A program made the position numbers and the translations under genes. Shown in pieces: positions 53,298-61,288 of a stretch of 64,000 nt of DNA. The stretch's first letter is position 1; each line of letters opens with the position of its first letter. The stretch spans positions 1 through 64,000 of the forward strand of contig NZ_JACWZY010000016.1 in NCBI RefSeq assembly GCF_014699005.1, in the 5' to 3' direction. Source of the DNA: Spirosoma profusum (lineage in GTDB: Bacteria; Bacteroidota; Bacteroidia; Cytophagales; Spirosomataceae). The notes beneath the pieces are model-generated. The model searched no databases, was not told the origin of the DNA, and saw only the letters and a program-made list of their open reading frames with translations.

Positions 53298-53363
53298 AAG
53301 TATGATATGGGATGTATAATGTATGTAGTGCCCAAATACATCATACATCCTATATCATACTTC
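53297..53363. repeat. Long inverted repeat of tandem ATGTAT-type words between convergent genes
   Basis: Left arm 53297-53324 (GAAGTATGATATGGGATGTA...) and right arm 53336-53363 pair at 26 of 28 positions with an 11-nt loop. The arms consist of near-repeats of ATGTATGAT-like words. It lies exactly between the Uma2 pseudogene and the rsgA stop and could act as a bidirectional transcription barrier, though no T-run is present. Confidence 0.75.
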
Positions 53364-54291
53364 ACCTACGGTTGTCGCTGCCGTCCATCATACTCAGGTA
53401 ACTCATATACCGGCTTTCGGCAATGTCACCTTCGGCAACGGCGTCTTTAATGGCGCAGCCAGGCTCGTTGATATGCAGGCAGTTGTGAAAACGGCATTCG
53501 TTCAGCCGGTCGCGCATTTCGGGGAAGTAATGACTAATTTCTTCTCTCTCCGTATCAATTAATCCCAACTCTTTTATCCCTGGCGTATCGATAATGAACG
53601 TATTGGGAGCTAACTCAAACATCTCGGCGAACGTAGTGGTATGAACGCCTTTGTTGGCGAAGGTCGATACCTCATTGGTACGTAGGTTAAGATTCGGTGA
53701 GATTGCATTCACCAAAGACGATTTTCCTACGCCCGAATGCCCCGACAACAACGTGACTTTATGGTCAAGCAGTTGCCGGAACGTATCGACGCCTTCACCT
53801 TCGGTAGCCGACGTAGCCAGGCACGTATAACCGATACGTTCGTACATGTCCATGATTTCCTGCTGAAAGGCCAGCCCTTCCTCGTTCAGGATGTCGGTCT
53901 TATTGAAGACAACCGCCGTTGGAATCCGGAATGACTCTGCCGATACCAGAAACCGGTCGATAAAACCCAGGGAAGTACGGGGGAGTGTCAACGTAGCGAG
54001 TAGCACAGCCTGGTCGAGGTTAGCCGCCAGAATATGACCGTGCGCCGTTTTATGCACCGACTGCCGAATAATGTAATTCTCGCGCGGGGCAATATCGTTG
54101 ATGACCGCTGTATTTTCGGCTTCATCTTCGACCTCGAAAGCCACCTTATCCCCAACAGCAATCGGGTTGGTAACTTTCATACCTTTCATTTTGAATTTGC
54201 CCGGCAACCGAGCCTGATACACATGACCGTCCGTGTCACGAACATCGTACCAGGAACCCGTAGAGCGTATAACTAAACCAGTGTAATCCAA
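53362..54291 (-). CDS. rsgA: Ribosome small subunit-dependent GTPase A
   Basis: A 309-residue circularly permuted GTPase: OB fold first (about 1-70), then G4 NKTD (130-133), G1 GHSGVGKSS (184-192), G3 DTPG (235-238), and a C-terminal zinc site C266, C271, H273, C279. RsgA acts in late 30S maturation. The only start giving the normal N-terminus is TTG at 54291. The 3' end touches the long inverted repeat. Confidence 0.94.
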   Translation of the reverse strand: MDYTGLVIRSTGSWYDVRDTDGHVYQARLPGKFKMKGMKVTNPIAVGDKVAFEVEDEAENTAVINDIAPRENYIIRQSVHKTAHGHILAANLDQAVLLATLTLPRTSLGFIDRFLVSAESFRIPTAVVFNKTDILNEEGLAFQQEIMDMYERIGYTCLATSATEGEGVDTFRQLLDHKVTLLSGHSGVGKSSLVNAISPNLNLRTNEVSTFANKGVHTTTFAEMFELAPNTFIIDTPGIKELGLIDTEREEISHYFPEMRDRLNECRFHNCLHINEPGCAIKDAVAEGDIAESRYMSYLSMMDGSDNRR

Positions 54292-54378
54292 AGAGTGAAA
54301 GAATGAAAGAGTGAAAGAGCGAAGAAAAATAGCTAGTGCGTGGTTTATTCGCTCTTTCGCTCTTTCATTCTTTCGCTC
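54292..54378. repeat. Inverted repeat of GAAAGAGTG words between rsgA and kdtA, extending into kdtA
   Basis: Left arm 54292-54323 is four tandem GAAAGAGTG-like words and right arm 54348-54378 is their near-complement (CGCTCTTTCGCTCTTTC...). The right arm encodes the last ten residues of KdtA (SERMKERKSE), so repeat DNA provides the protein end. Confidence 0.7.
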
Positions 54379-55616
54379 ATTATTTTTTTTACCACATCCA
54401 TAACCTTCTCCGTCGCGCCAATGTTCCGCAGGACGTAGTGTCGACTGATAAGAGTGGCTTCTGACGGGTTTTCGTACTGCTTTACAAAAGCGGTCTGGAA
54501 TTCTGACGTATCACGAACTGGAAACGCAGCTCCTTCCTTGATCAAATCCACAGCTTCCTGAAATTTGGTGTAATTCGGGCCGAAAAACAGCGGCATACCG
54601 AACGTAGCGGCTTCCAGAATGTTATGCAGCCCTTTGCCGAAAGCACCGCCAATATGGGCAAATTCGCCGTACTGATAAAGCGACGAAAGCATGCCAATAT
54701 TATCAATAAATAGTACGTCGGCGGTTTGAGCGTCTGCTACGTTGGTCTGCGAAAAACGAATCGATGTTTTTGTCAGTTGCGACCGCCAGCGTTCAATTTC
54801 ATCGTCGTGGATTTCGTGGGGAGCGATGATAACTTTTAGCGGTTTATCGAACTGATTGATGAAAGGCAGTAAAATTGCCATGTCGGCCTGCCATGCGCTG
54901 CCGACGACCAGTAGTGGTGTTTCACTTTTGAACGCCTGCGCAATCGGAATATCTTTTTTGGTCGACGCTACGTGCGCGACCCGGTCGAAGCGGGTATCGC
55001 CAGCTAGTGTTACGTTGGTCATGCCAATAGAAGCCAGTAAATCGACCGATTCCTGATTCTGCACCAGAATGTGATCGAAATAACCCAGCAGGCTTTTGTA
55101 GAATTGAGAAATCGGGCCTAGCTCCCGAAAAAAAAGCTGATTTGGCCGAAAGATAGTAGAGAACGAAATGATAGGAATGTTACGTTTGCGCAGTTCGTGA
55201 AGGTAATTGTACCAGAATTCGTACTTGATGAAAAAAACCATTTCGGGCTTTACCAACCGGACGAACTCCCGAGCGTTGGCCGGCGTATCGGCTGGCAAAT
55301 ACAGAACGTAATCGGCTCCAGCGTAGTTTTTTCGTACTTCATAACCGGAAGGGGAGAAAAACGTGAGCAGAATTTTATAGTTGGGATATTGTTCTCGAAA
55401 TGCTTCCATCACCGGTCGTCCCTGCTCAAATTCGCCCAATGAAGCAGCATGAAACCAAACAATTGGAAACGCATTTCCGGCCAGGAAGGAGTTCAACGTT
55501 GACTGCCAGTTACGTCGACCAGTTACCCACTGCTGCGCTTTTTGGTTGAAGGGAGCCGCCAGTCGCAACAACCCCTGATACACTGCAATACCGGCATTAT
55601 AGAATCCTGAAACCAA
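54345..55616 (-). CDS. kdtA: 3-deoxy-D-manno-octulosonic acid (Kdo) transferase
   Basis: A 423-residue GT-B glycosyltransferase (GT30). The N-terminal domain has IVWFHAASLGEFEQGRPVME, the C-terminal donor domain TPLLVVGSAWQADMAILLPF and HNILEAATFGMPLFFGPNY. It adds Kdo to lipid A precursors at the inner membrane. The start codon is TTG. The last ten residues lie in an intergenic repeat. Confidence 0.93.
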   Translation of the reverse strand: MVSGFYNAGIAVYQGLLRLAAPFNQKAQQWVTGRRNWQSTLNSFLAGNAFPIVWFHAASLGEFEQGRPVMEAFREQYPNYKILLTFFSPSGYEVRKNYAGADYVLYLPADTPANAREFVRLVKPEMVFFIKYEFWYNYLHELRKRNIPIISFSTIFRPNQLFFRELGPISQFYKSLLGYFDHILVQNQESVDLLASIGMTNVTLAGDTRFDRVAHVASTKKDIPIAQAFKSETPLLVVGSAWQADMAILLPFINQFDKPLKVIIAPHEIHDDEIERWRSQLTKTSIRFSQTNVADAQTADVLFIDNIGMLSSLYQYGEFAHIGGAFGKGLHNILEAATFGMPLFFGPNYTKFQEAVDLIKEGAAFPVRDTSEFQTAFVKQYENPSEATLISRHYVLRNIGATEKVMDVVKKIMSERMKERKSE

Positions 55617-55675
55617 GCGAATACGTGATTAGTTATAGTGACAAAGCTACGAACTCACCCGCAAATCCTCCATTC

Positions 55676-55984
55676 ATGCAAACTTACGACACACTAACCG
55701 AAGCCCTCGAAGGACTCCGCCAACAAGGCTTTACACGAGATTACAATCTGAAAGAAACTTGTCTGAAATGCCAGCAGGATGATATTGAATTGAATCCCAG
55801 TGATTTTGATATTGTGGATGTGTACCGTTTCGAAGGTATGACCGACCCCGGCGACGAGACTGTTCTTTACGCTATTGAAGCTAAAGATGGCCAACGTGGT
55901 ACGTTAGTGGACGCTTACGGGCCTTATTCGGAAGCCATCTCGCCTGAAATGGCTGGGAAGCTGCGGGTTCGACAGGACGAATGA
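55676..55984 (+). CDS. Conserved hypothetical protein
   Basis: A 102-residue acidic protein from ATG at 55676 (MQTYDTLTEALEGLRQQGFT); an in-frame upstream ATG at 55625 adds an implausible Ser/Asn-rich segment overlapping the kdtA upstream region. It contains KCQQDDIELNPSDFDIVDVY and EGMTDPGDETVLYAIE. Such proteins are common in Cytophagia, sometimes annotated as phosphoribosylpyrophosphate synthetase-related. The function is unknown. Confidence 0.75.
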   Translation: MQTYDTLTEALEGLRQQGFTRDYNLKETCLKCQQDDIELNPSDFDIVDVYRFEGMTDPGDETVLYAIEAKDGQRGTLVDAYGPYSEAISPEMAGKLRVRQDE

Positions 55985-56039
55985 CGAACTTTTCAAGCAA
56001 AAAAACTGCTTTACTATCAACAGAATAGTTGTTAAGGCA

Positions 56040-56369
56040 ATGAATTGGAATAAATTAACAAACGATACTCAACTCGACGTTATCAAAGAAGAATCGGCGG
56101 AACAGCCCATCCTGATTTTCAAGCACAGTACCAGTTGCTCGATCAGCGCTATGGCACTTAGCCGGATGGAACGTAACTGGAGCGATCAGCTTGGTGTAAA
56201 GCCGTATTATCTCGATTTATTAGCCAATCGGCGAGCTTCGAATAACGTAGCAAACGAGTTTGGCGTTCATCATGAATCTCCTCAGGTGCTTCTAATACGT
56301 AACGGCGAGTGCGTATACGATGCCTCGCACATGGCGATTTCATTTGCCGGTTTGCAGCAGGCGGTATAG
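56040..56369 (+). CDS. ytxJ: Bacillithiol-system redox protein YtxJ-like
   Basis: A 109-residue thioredoxin-fold protein of the YtxJ (DUF2847) family: ILIFKHSTSCSISAMALSRM with the conserved Cys33 after HSTS, and GVHHESPQVLLIRNGECVYD with the cis-Pro segment. YtxJ homologues are monothiol bacilliredoxin candidates that remove bacillithiol from proteins. It follows the previous gene by 55 bp. Confidence 0.85.
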   Translation: MNWNKLTNDTQLDVIKEESAEQPILIFKHSTSCSISAMALSRMERNWSDQLGVKPYYLDLLANRRASNNVANEFGVHHESPQVLLIRNGECVYDASHMAISFAGLQQAV

Positions 56370-56436
56370 AAAAATAGTTGCTAGTGGTTAGTCAATAGTC
56401 GTCAGAAATTGACGTTGGCGACTGACAACTATTTTT
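56370..56436. repeat. Inverted repeat in the ytxJ-folB convergent spacer
   Basis: AAAAATAGTTG (56370-56380) and CAACTATTTTT (56426-56436) form an 11-bp perfect stem with internal GTCA-type words. The A/T-runs on both sides make it a plausible bidirectional terminator for the convergent genes. Confidence 0.6.
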
Positions 56437-56794
56437 ACTCCTTCAGCGTAATTCTGGCGCGGTGACAGACGCCACCGATGGGTGGGTTGAATTTTGATAC
56501 GCTAACTTCAACGCTCTGAAGGTCAGCGTATTTTGTGCGAATTTCCTGAATAATCTGGTGTGCTACGTGTTCGAGTAAGCGGGCGGGTTTCTTCATGACA
56601 GTCGCCGTAATGCGATACAAATCTTCATAATTGACCGTAGCACTGAGCCGGTCGCGTCGGGCGGCTTCTGAAAAGTCGGCCGTGACAATGATATCTACGG
56701 AATATTTGTTGCCGATTTTCTGCTCCTCATCATAAAAACCATGATAGGAGAAAAATTCAAGTCCTTCTAACGCAATTGTTCCCATACGAGGCAA
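56435..56794 (-). CDS. folB: Dihydroneopterin aldolase
   Basis: A 119-residue protein of normal FolB length: IALEGLEFFSYHGFYDEEQK with the catalytic-site Tyr/His/Glu segment, and a C-terminal VSKFNPPIGGVCHRARITL. It cleaves dihydroneopterin to 6-hydroxymethyl-dihydropterin in folate synthesis. Start at 56794 or at the next Met, three codons downstream. Confidence 0.93.
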   Translation of the reverse strand: MPRMGTIALEGLEFFSYHGFYDEEQKIGNKYSVDIIVTADFSEAARRDRLSATVNYEDLYRITATVMKKPARLLEHVAHQIIQEIRTKYADLQSVEVSVSKFNPPIGGVCHRARITLKE

Positions 56795-56843
56795 CTGCTA
56801 CGTCGGGCCGATACGTTTTACTGGCTGACGTAGCAACGGTGAG

Positions 56844-57776
56844 TTAAATCTGATCGAAAAACGAACCGCCTTTTTTAGGTTGTTCTTCGGGTTCGGGAGT
56901 GTTGGCTTCGGCTAGTTCAGATTCAGGCGTGTGTTGTTCAACAGACGTCTCGGTTTCGGCGATTGGTTCCTGTATAGCTTGCTGCTGAGGTTGTTCCTCC
57001 TGCGAGTGCTCAATAGCTTCATCGAGTTTGTCGACAACGGCTTCATCCACTGGAATCGCTTCGGGTATAGAATCTTCGCGTTCGGTCAGCGGGGGCAGAT
57101 CAGCAACGGGTTCGGCCTGAGCCTCCGCTGTCTCGGGCTCTGTTGGAGTTTCAACAGGTTTCGCTTTAGCCGTTTTTGCTGCTTTTTCGTTTTCAGCCTT
57201 AATTTCCTCGTGAATCTGGCCTGTCACTTCCTCGATTTTCCCTTTTAAATTTTGCCGTGCAAATTTCTTCTCGAATCGTTCCACACTGTCGACTGCATTG
57301 TTGGCCAGTGTACGAATCTGAAGGGCTAGATTGTCTTTATAACCCTCCAGCGCTTTGAAATCGTGCTCCAGCGATTTAAGGTCGTTAATGATATTATCTT
57401 TCAGGTAACGGGCCTGATTTTCGGCATCCTGAACGAGCAGGGCGGCTTTTTTTCGGGCTTCTGCCGTGATTTCGTCAGCTTTCTGCTGGGCTTCTGCTAT
57501 TTTCTGTTCACCAGCTCTATTCGCCTGTTCAGCGATCTGGGCGCTTGTATCTTCAGCTGATTTGAGCGTACGGAACAGGGTCATTTCTACTTCTTTCAGC
57601 TTGTTTAGCTCTTTCTCCGCCAGTTCAAGCTGCATTTTTAACATCTTTTGTTCACCGGTTACGCGTTCCCATTCCTGCGATAATGAAATCAGGAAAGCGT
57701 CAACGTCATCTGGTTTATACCCGCGCAACGCCTTCTCAAATGTGTGCTGCCGGATTTCGATGGGCGTAATTTTCAT
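56844..57776 (-). CDS. DivIVA-domain protein
   Basis: A 310-residue protein from ATG at 57776 (an upstream in-frame Met at 57821 gives an atypical start). The N-terminus MKITPIEIRQHTFEKALRGY then PDDVDAFLISLSQEWE is the DivIVA lipid-binding domain. A long coiled coil (about 40-180) and a Pro/Glu-rich acidic tail follow. In Bacteroidota this family is of unknown role, presumably in envelope or division scaffolding. Confidence 0.85.
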   Translation of the reverse strand: MKITPIEIRQHTFEKALRGYKPDDVDAFLISLSQEWERVTGEQKMLKMQLELAEKELNKLKEVEMTLFRTLKSAEDTSAQIAEQANRAGEQKIAEAQQKADEITAEARKKAALLVQDAENQARYLKDNIINDLKSLEHDFKALEGYKDNLALQIRTLANNAVDSVERFEKKFARQNLKGKIEEVTGQIHEEIKAENEKAAKTAKAKPVETPTEPETAEAQAEPVADLPPLTEREDSIPEAIPVDEAVVDKLDEAIEHSQEEQPQQQAIQEPIAETETSVEQHTPESELAEANTPEPEEQPKKGGSFFDQI

Positions 57777-57895
57777 TGGTGCGCTCCAGGGTTTGGTTTT
57801 AGAGCTAATTTGCTCGTACAAGGTGAAATAACGTCCATATTACGGATTTTACAACAAATAGCCAGAAAATTGAGCGATTGTCGTATGAATCAAAA

Positions 57896-58798
57896 TTAGT
57901 TTATCAATTTCCATACCGAAATTGTCCGGTCGTCGCTGGCCGACAGAAGCAGCTCCGGTTGCCCGGTCCACAGTATTTTGTTGACCGACGTACCATGACC
58001 GGCGTGGCGTGCCTTGTCGACAACCTTGACCAAACGATACGTTTCAGCATCCCATATCTTAACGGATTTGTCCATGCTGGCCGTAGCAAATAGGCGACCG
58101 TCGCTGCTGAAAGCCAGATGGTTAATGGCAAACATGTGGGCCACTACGTCCTGTTGTAATACGTAATTGTTCTCTACATCCCAAACCTTCATATGTGCAT
58201 CGCGACCGGCTGTAAGAAGGTAGCGAAAATCAGGCGAATAGGATACTGTGAATACGGAATTGGTATGCGCTGTTAACGTACGTTTCAGGGTATACGTTTC
58301 CAGATCGAAGATACGTACCATATTATCGCTGTAGCCCACGGCAAACTCACGCTCGACTGGATTGATGGTAATGCAACGCGCTGATTGACTCGACGCTTTT
58401 ATGTGTTTACGAACTACTAACTGGTTCACATCAAGGATGGCAAGAACACCATCGGCCAGCGCTACAAAGGCATCGTCTTTATAGAGTTTTATGTCGAAAA
58501 TAGCGGCTGTCGTTAGCTTTACTGAGTTTATCTCTCGTTTCTGAATCGGGTCTACAATGTGAAGGCCTTCATAATTCTGACCAATCCACAACAGGCCTGC
58601 ATCGGGCTGAAACGCGAGGGCATATACGGACGCAGGTATACTGGCTACTAAATCGCCCAGGTCGGGTCGGTTTAAATTCCAACGTACCACTTGACCGTCT
58701 CCTCCCGCTGAGAAGAATTGATCCGGTGAAGGGCCTCGTTCCAGGCTGTACACACAATCACGGTGGCCACCGAACGTATCGATTTTTTCTACTATCAC
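57896..58798 (-). CDS. WD40-repeat protein
   Basis: A 300-residue protein made of about seven WD40 blades, e.g. DCVYSLERGPSPDQFFSAGG, HTNSVFTVSYSPDFRYLLTAG ending in KVWD, and INHLAFSSDGRLFATASMDK ending in KIWD. No signal peptide, so a cytoplasmic scaffold is likely. It is upstream of the divergent phosphopantetheinyl transferase gene. Confidence 0.88.
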   Translation of the reverse strand: MIVEKIDTFGGHRDCVYSLERGPSPDQFFSAGGDGQVVRWNLNRPDLGDLVASIPASVYALAFQPDAGLLWIGQNYEGLHIVDPIQKREINSVKLTTAAIFDIKLYKDDAFVALADGVLAILDVNQLVVRKHIKASSQSARCITINPVEREFAVGYSDNMVRIFDLETYTLKRTLTAHTNSVFTVSYSPDFRYLLTAGRDAHMKVWDVENNYVLQQDVVAHMFAINHLAFSSDGRLFATASMDKSVKIWDAETYRLVKVVDKARHAGHGTSVNKILWTGQPELLLSASDDRTISVWKLIN

Positions 58799-58874
58799 TC
58801 GATAAATTGGAGTAAGTTGCCACCAAAGGTCGCGAAACCTTTCATTTTGTCCAGCTACTTCCGACTTTTGATTT

Positions 58875-59501
58875 GTGACTTTTCAATTAGACATTCATTC
58901 AGACTGCATAGCTACACTTCGATCCATTACCGAAGATGAACCGACGCTACGTTCACATCTGCCGCTTACGGTTGCGGAAGAGGAGGAATTGGCATTAATC
59001 ACTCATCCTGCGCAACGTATCGAGTGGTTGGCATGCCGGGTAGCCATTCAGCAACTGGTGCAGGCGCAGGGGCTAAACTATTCAGGATTGCAGAAAGACG
59101 AGTTCGGTAAACCGTATCTGATTGACTCGCCCTGGCATATTTCGCTGTCGCATACGGGTGGCTGGGCTGCTGCTGTATTGCATCGATCGCGGCCGGTGGG
59201 TATTGACATTGAGCCTATTCGCGAGCAGTTCAAACGAGTTGTACCGCGTGTTTTGTCGGAAAGTGAAATCGTAGATGCCCAGGGCGATCCCAATCGCCTG
59301 GCTGTGTATTGGTGTGCTAAGGAAGCGCTGTATAAATTGTACGGAAAACGTCAGCTCACGTTTCGCGAGCATTTGCACGTAGAACCTTTTGCTGACGGAG
59401 CCGAAAAACTTGTCGGTCATGTGCGTTTGCCAGACCACGCCGAACGGCTACAAATCAATTGTTTTCGTATTGGGCCGGGCTTGCTGGCGGTAGCGTATTA
59501 G
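58875..59501 (+). CDS. 4'-phosphopantetheinyl transferase (Sfp type)
   Basis: A 208-residue protein with GTG start. Motifs of the superfamily: HISLSHTGGWAAAVLHRSRP, VGIDIEPIREQF (first Mg ligands) and WCAKEALYKLYGKRQLTF (WxxKEAxxK). It converts apo- to holo-carrier proteins. Size (over 200) fits the Sfp branch rather than AcpS. It is not in an obvious PKS/NRPS cluster; the type III PKS in this window needs no carrier. Confidence 0.92.
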   Translation: MTFQLDIHSDCIATLRSITEDEPTLRSHLPLTVAEEEELALITHPAQRIEWLACRVAIQQLVQAQGLNYSGLQKDEFGKPYLIDSPWHISLSHTGGWAAAVLHRSRPVGIDIEPIREQFKRVVPRVLSESEIVDAQGDPNRLAVYWCAKEALYKLYGKRQLTFREHLHVEPFADGAEKLVGHVRLPDHAERLQINCFRIGPGLLAVAY

Positions 59502-59502
59502 T

Positions 59503-59540
59503 GGAAGGCCCCGACAGCCGGGAGGCTATCGGGGCCTTCC
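59503..59540. terminator. Convergent bidirectional terminator between PPTase and pyruvate kinase genes
   Basis: GGAAGGCCCCGA...TATCGGGGCCTTCC, a GC-rich stem of at least 12 bp, directly between the two convergent stops. T-runs are short, so the fold alone suggests termination. Confidence 0.7.
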
Positions 59541-59547
59541 GTAGCTT

Positions 59548-60984
59548 CTAATCTACCTTACTCAATTTCACCGTGTTTGTCCGGCGCGACTGTGTTAGCG
59601 GCATACTGAGCGTATTGATAAAAATATCACCGGATTGTAGTTTTCCCTGACTAACCAACGTTTGTTTAATTCCGTCTACGGTTTGATCGACTGTTAGGCT
59701 AAGGTCGGGTTCGTAGGGCATCACCTGCACTCCCCAGTATAATCCCAGCGTGTTACGTAGCTGCGCATCGTTGGAGAATACGAACAAATCGGCCTTCGGA
59801 CGATGGTGCGAAATACGTACCGCCGTATAACCTGAATTTGTGATACCAATAATTGCCTTCGCTTTGGTGTCACGCGCCAATCGGCAGGCACTCATTACTA
59901 CGTTGTCATTCAGTACGTTCTGAGACGGCTCTTCGTTTACGTGAGCATGATAGCGATAATATATTTTATCGGTGGTTGCTTCTACCTGTAGAATAGTATT
60001 GGCCATGCTTTCAACCGCCAGAATGGGGTATTTCCCCGAGGCAGTTTCGGCGCTAAGCATCACCGCGTCGGCGCCATCCATTACTGAATTGGCGATGTCG
60101 TTGACTTCGGCGCGGGTTGGGCGAGGGGCATCAATCATGCTTTCGAGCATTTGCGTGGCCACAATAACTGGCTTGGCAGCCCTGTTGCATTTCTCGACCA
60201 GCATTTTCTGAATCATCGGCACTTCTTCGGCGGGCAATTCCACACCGAGGTCACCACGGGCAACCATCAGGCCATCAGTGGCTGCAATGATCGAATCAAT
60301 ATTCTGAATAGCTTCGGGCTTTTCGATTTTAGCTACTACGCGGCTTTTCTTACCCTGCGCTTTGATATATTCCTTGATTTCAATGATTTCAGACGCTTCC
60401 CGCACAAACGACAGGGCAATCCATTCAACATCGTACGTAAGACCAAATTCGAGATCGGCCCAGTCTTTCTCGGTAACCGCCGGCATCGAAACTTTCGTGT
60501 TTGGCAGATTTACTCCCTTTTTCGATTTCATCGGCCCTCCATAAACAACTTCGGTCACTACGTCGGTGCCCTCGGTACGTAGCACCCGCACTTCCAGTTT
60601 GCCGTCGTCCATCAGGATACGTTCGCCGGGATGTACGTCTTTGTACATGTCTTTATACGGCGTACTCACACGTTCGGCGGTACCCAGTACGTCGTCATTG
60701 GTAAAGACCAGTTCCTGACCGGGAACAATCATAACACCATCTTTATTTTCGACGTTGCCAATGCGGATTTTAGGGCCTTGTAAATCCTGTAATATGCAAA
60801 GGTTCAGGTTATATTCCTCATTGATTTCGCGAATACGCGTAAGCCGCATGAGGTGGTCTTCGTGAGTACCGTGAGAAAAGTTGAGCCGGAATACGTTCAC
60901 ACCAGCTTTGGCGAGCGCCAGCAACTGTTCTTTAGTTTCGGAAGCCGGTCCAATAGTGGCAACAATCTTGGTTTTCTTAGACAT
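59548..60984 (-). CDS. pyk: Pyruvate kinase
   Basis: A 478-residue enzyme from ATG at 60984 (MSKKTKIVATIGPASETKEQ; an upstream Met adds 11 atypical residues). Motifs: FRLNFSHGTHEDH, DLQGPKIRIG, the catalytic Lys segment VVAKIEKPEAIQNI, and MVARGDLGVELPAEEVPMIQ. It makes pyruvate and ATP from PEP. The allosteric C-terminal domain is present, length normal. Confidence 0.96.
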   Translation of the reverse strand: MSKKTKIVATIGPASETKEQLLALAKAGVNVFRLNFSHGTHEDHLMRLTRIREINEEYNLNLCILQDLQGPKIRIGNVENKDGVMIVPGQELVFTNDDVLGTAERVSTPYKDMYKDVHPGERILMDDGKLEVRVLRTEGTDVVTEVVYGGPMKSKKGVNLPNTKVSMPAVTEKDWADLEFGLTYDVEWIALSFVREASEIIEIKEYIKAQGKKSRVVAKIEKPEAIQNIDSIIAATDGLMVARGDLGVELPAEEVPMIQKMLVEKCNRAAKPVIVATQMLESMIDAPRPTRAEVNDIANSVMDGADAVMLSAETASGKYPILAVESMANTILQVEATTDKIYYRYHAHVNEEPSQNVLNDNVVMSACRLARDTKAKAIIGITNSGYTAVRISHHRPKADLFVFSNDAQLRNTLGLYWGVQVMPYEPDLSLTVDQTVDGIKQTLVSQGKLQSGDIFINTLSMPLTQSRRTNTVKLSKVD

Positions 60985-61025
60985 GAGGGGCAGAAAAATT
61001 GGGCAAATCGGGCACAAAGCCGGTG

Positions 61026-61033
61026 CAAAAATA
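61026..61033 (-). promoter_or_regulatory. -7 promoter element of the pyruvate kinase gene
   Basis: TATTTTTG on minus matches TAnnTTTG, 42 bp before the ATG at 60984. No clear -33 element. Confidence 0.45.
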
Positions 61034-61288
61034 ACCGGATGGGCTTATAAACAGTGGAGTTTACGGAAATTTTACGGTTATAGTTCTATAAACCCGTTTG
61101 CCAAATCGTTGAGATATCATACGACGATTGGTTTGTTGACAGGTGCAATTGACAAAAGCTTATCAGAGCTTTAATGCTTTTTTAACCATCCCAATGAGTT
61201 AATACTATCTTTTTTTAGGGAGAATAAGTCTTTGTTTCGCTTTTATGTATGACTTTGTCATCATCCTTCCTGTCTATCTCAACTACTT

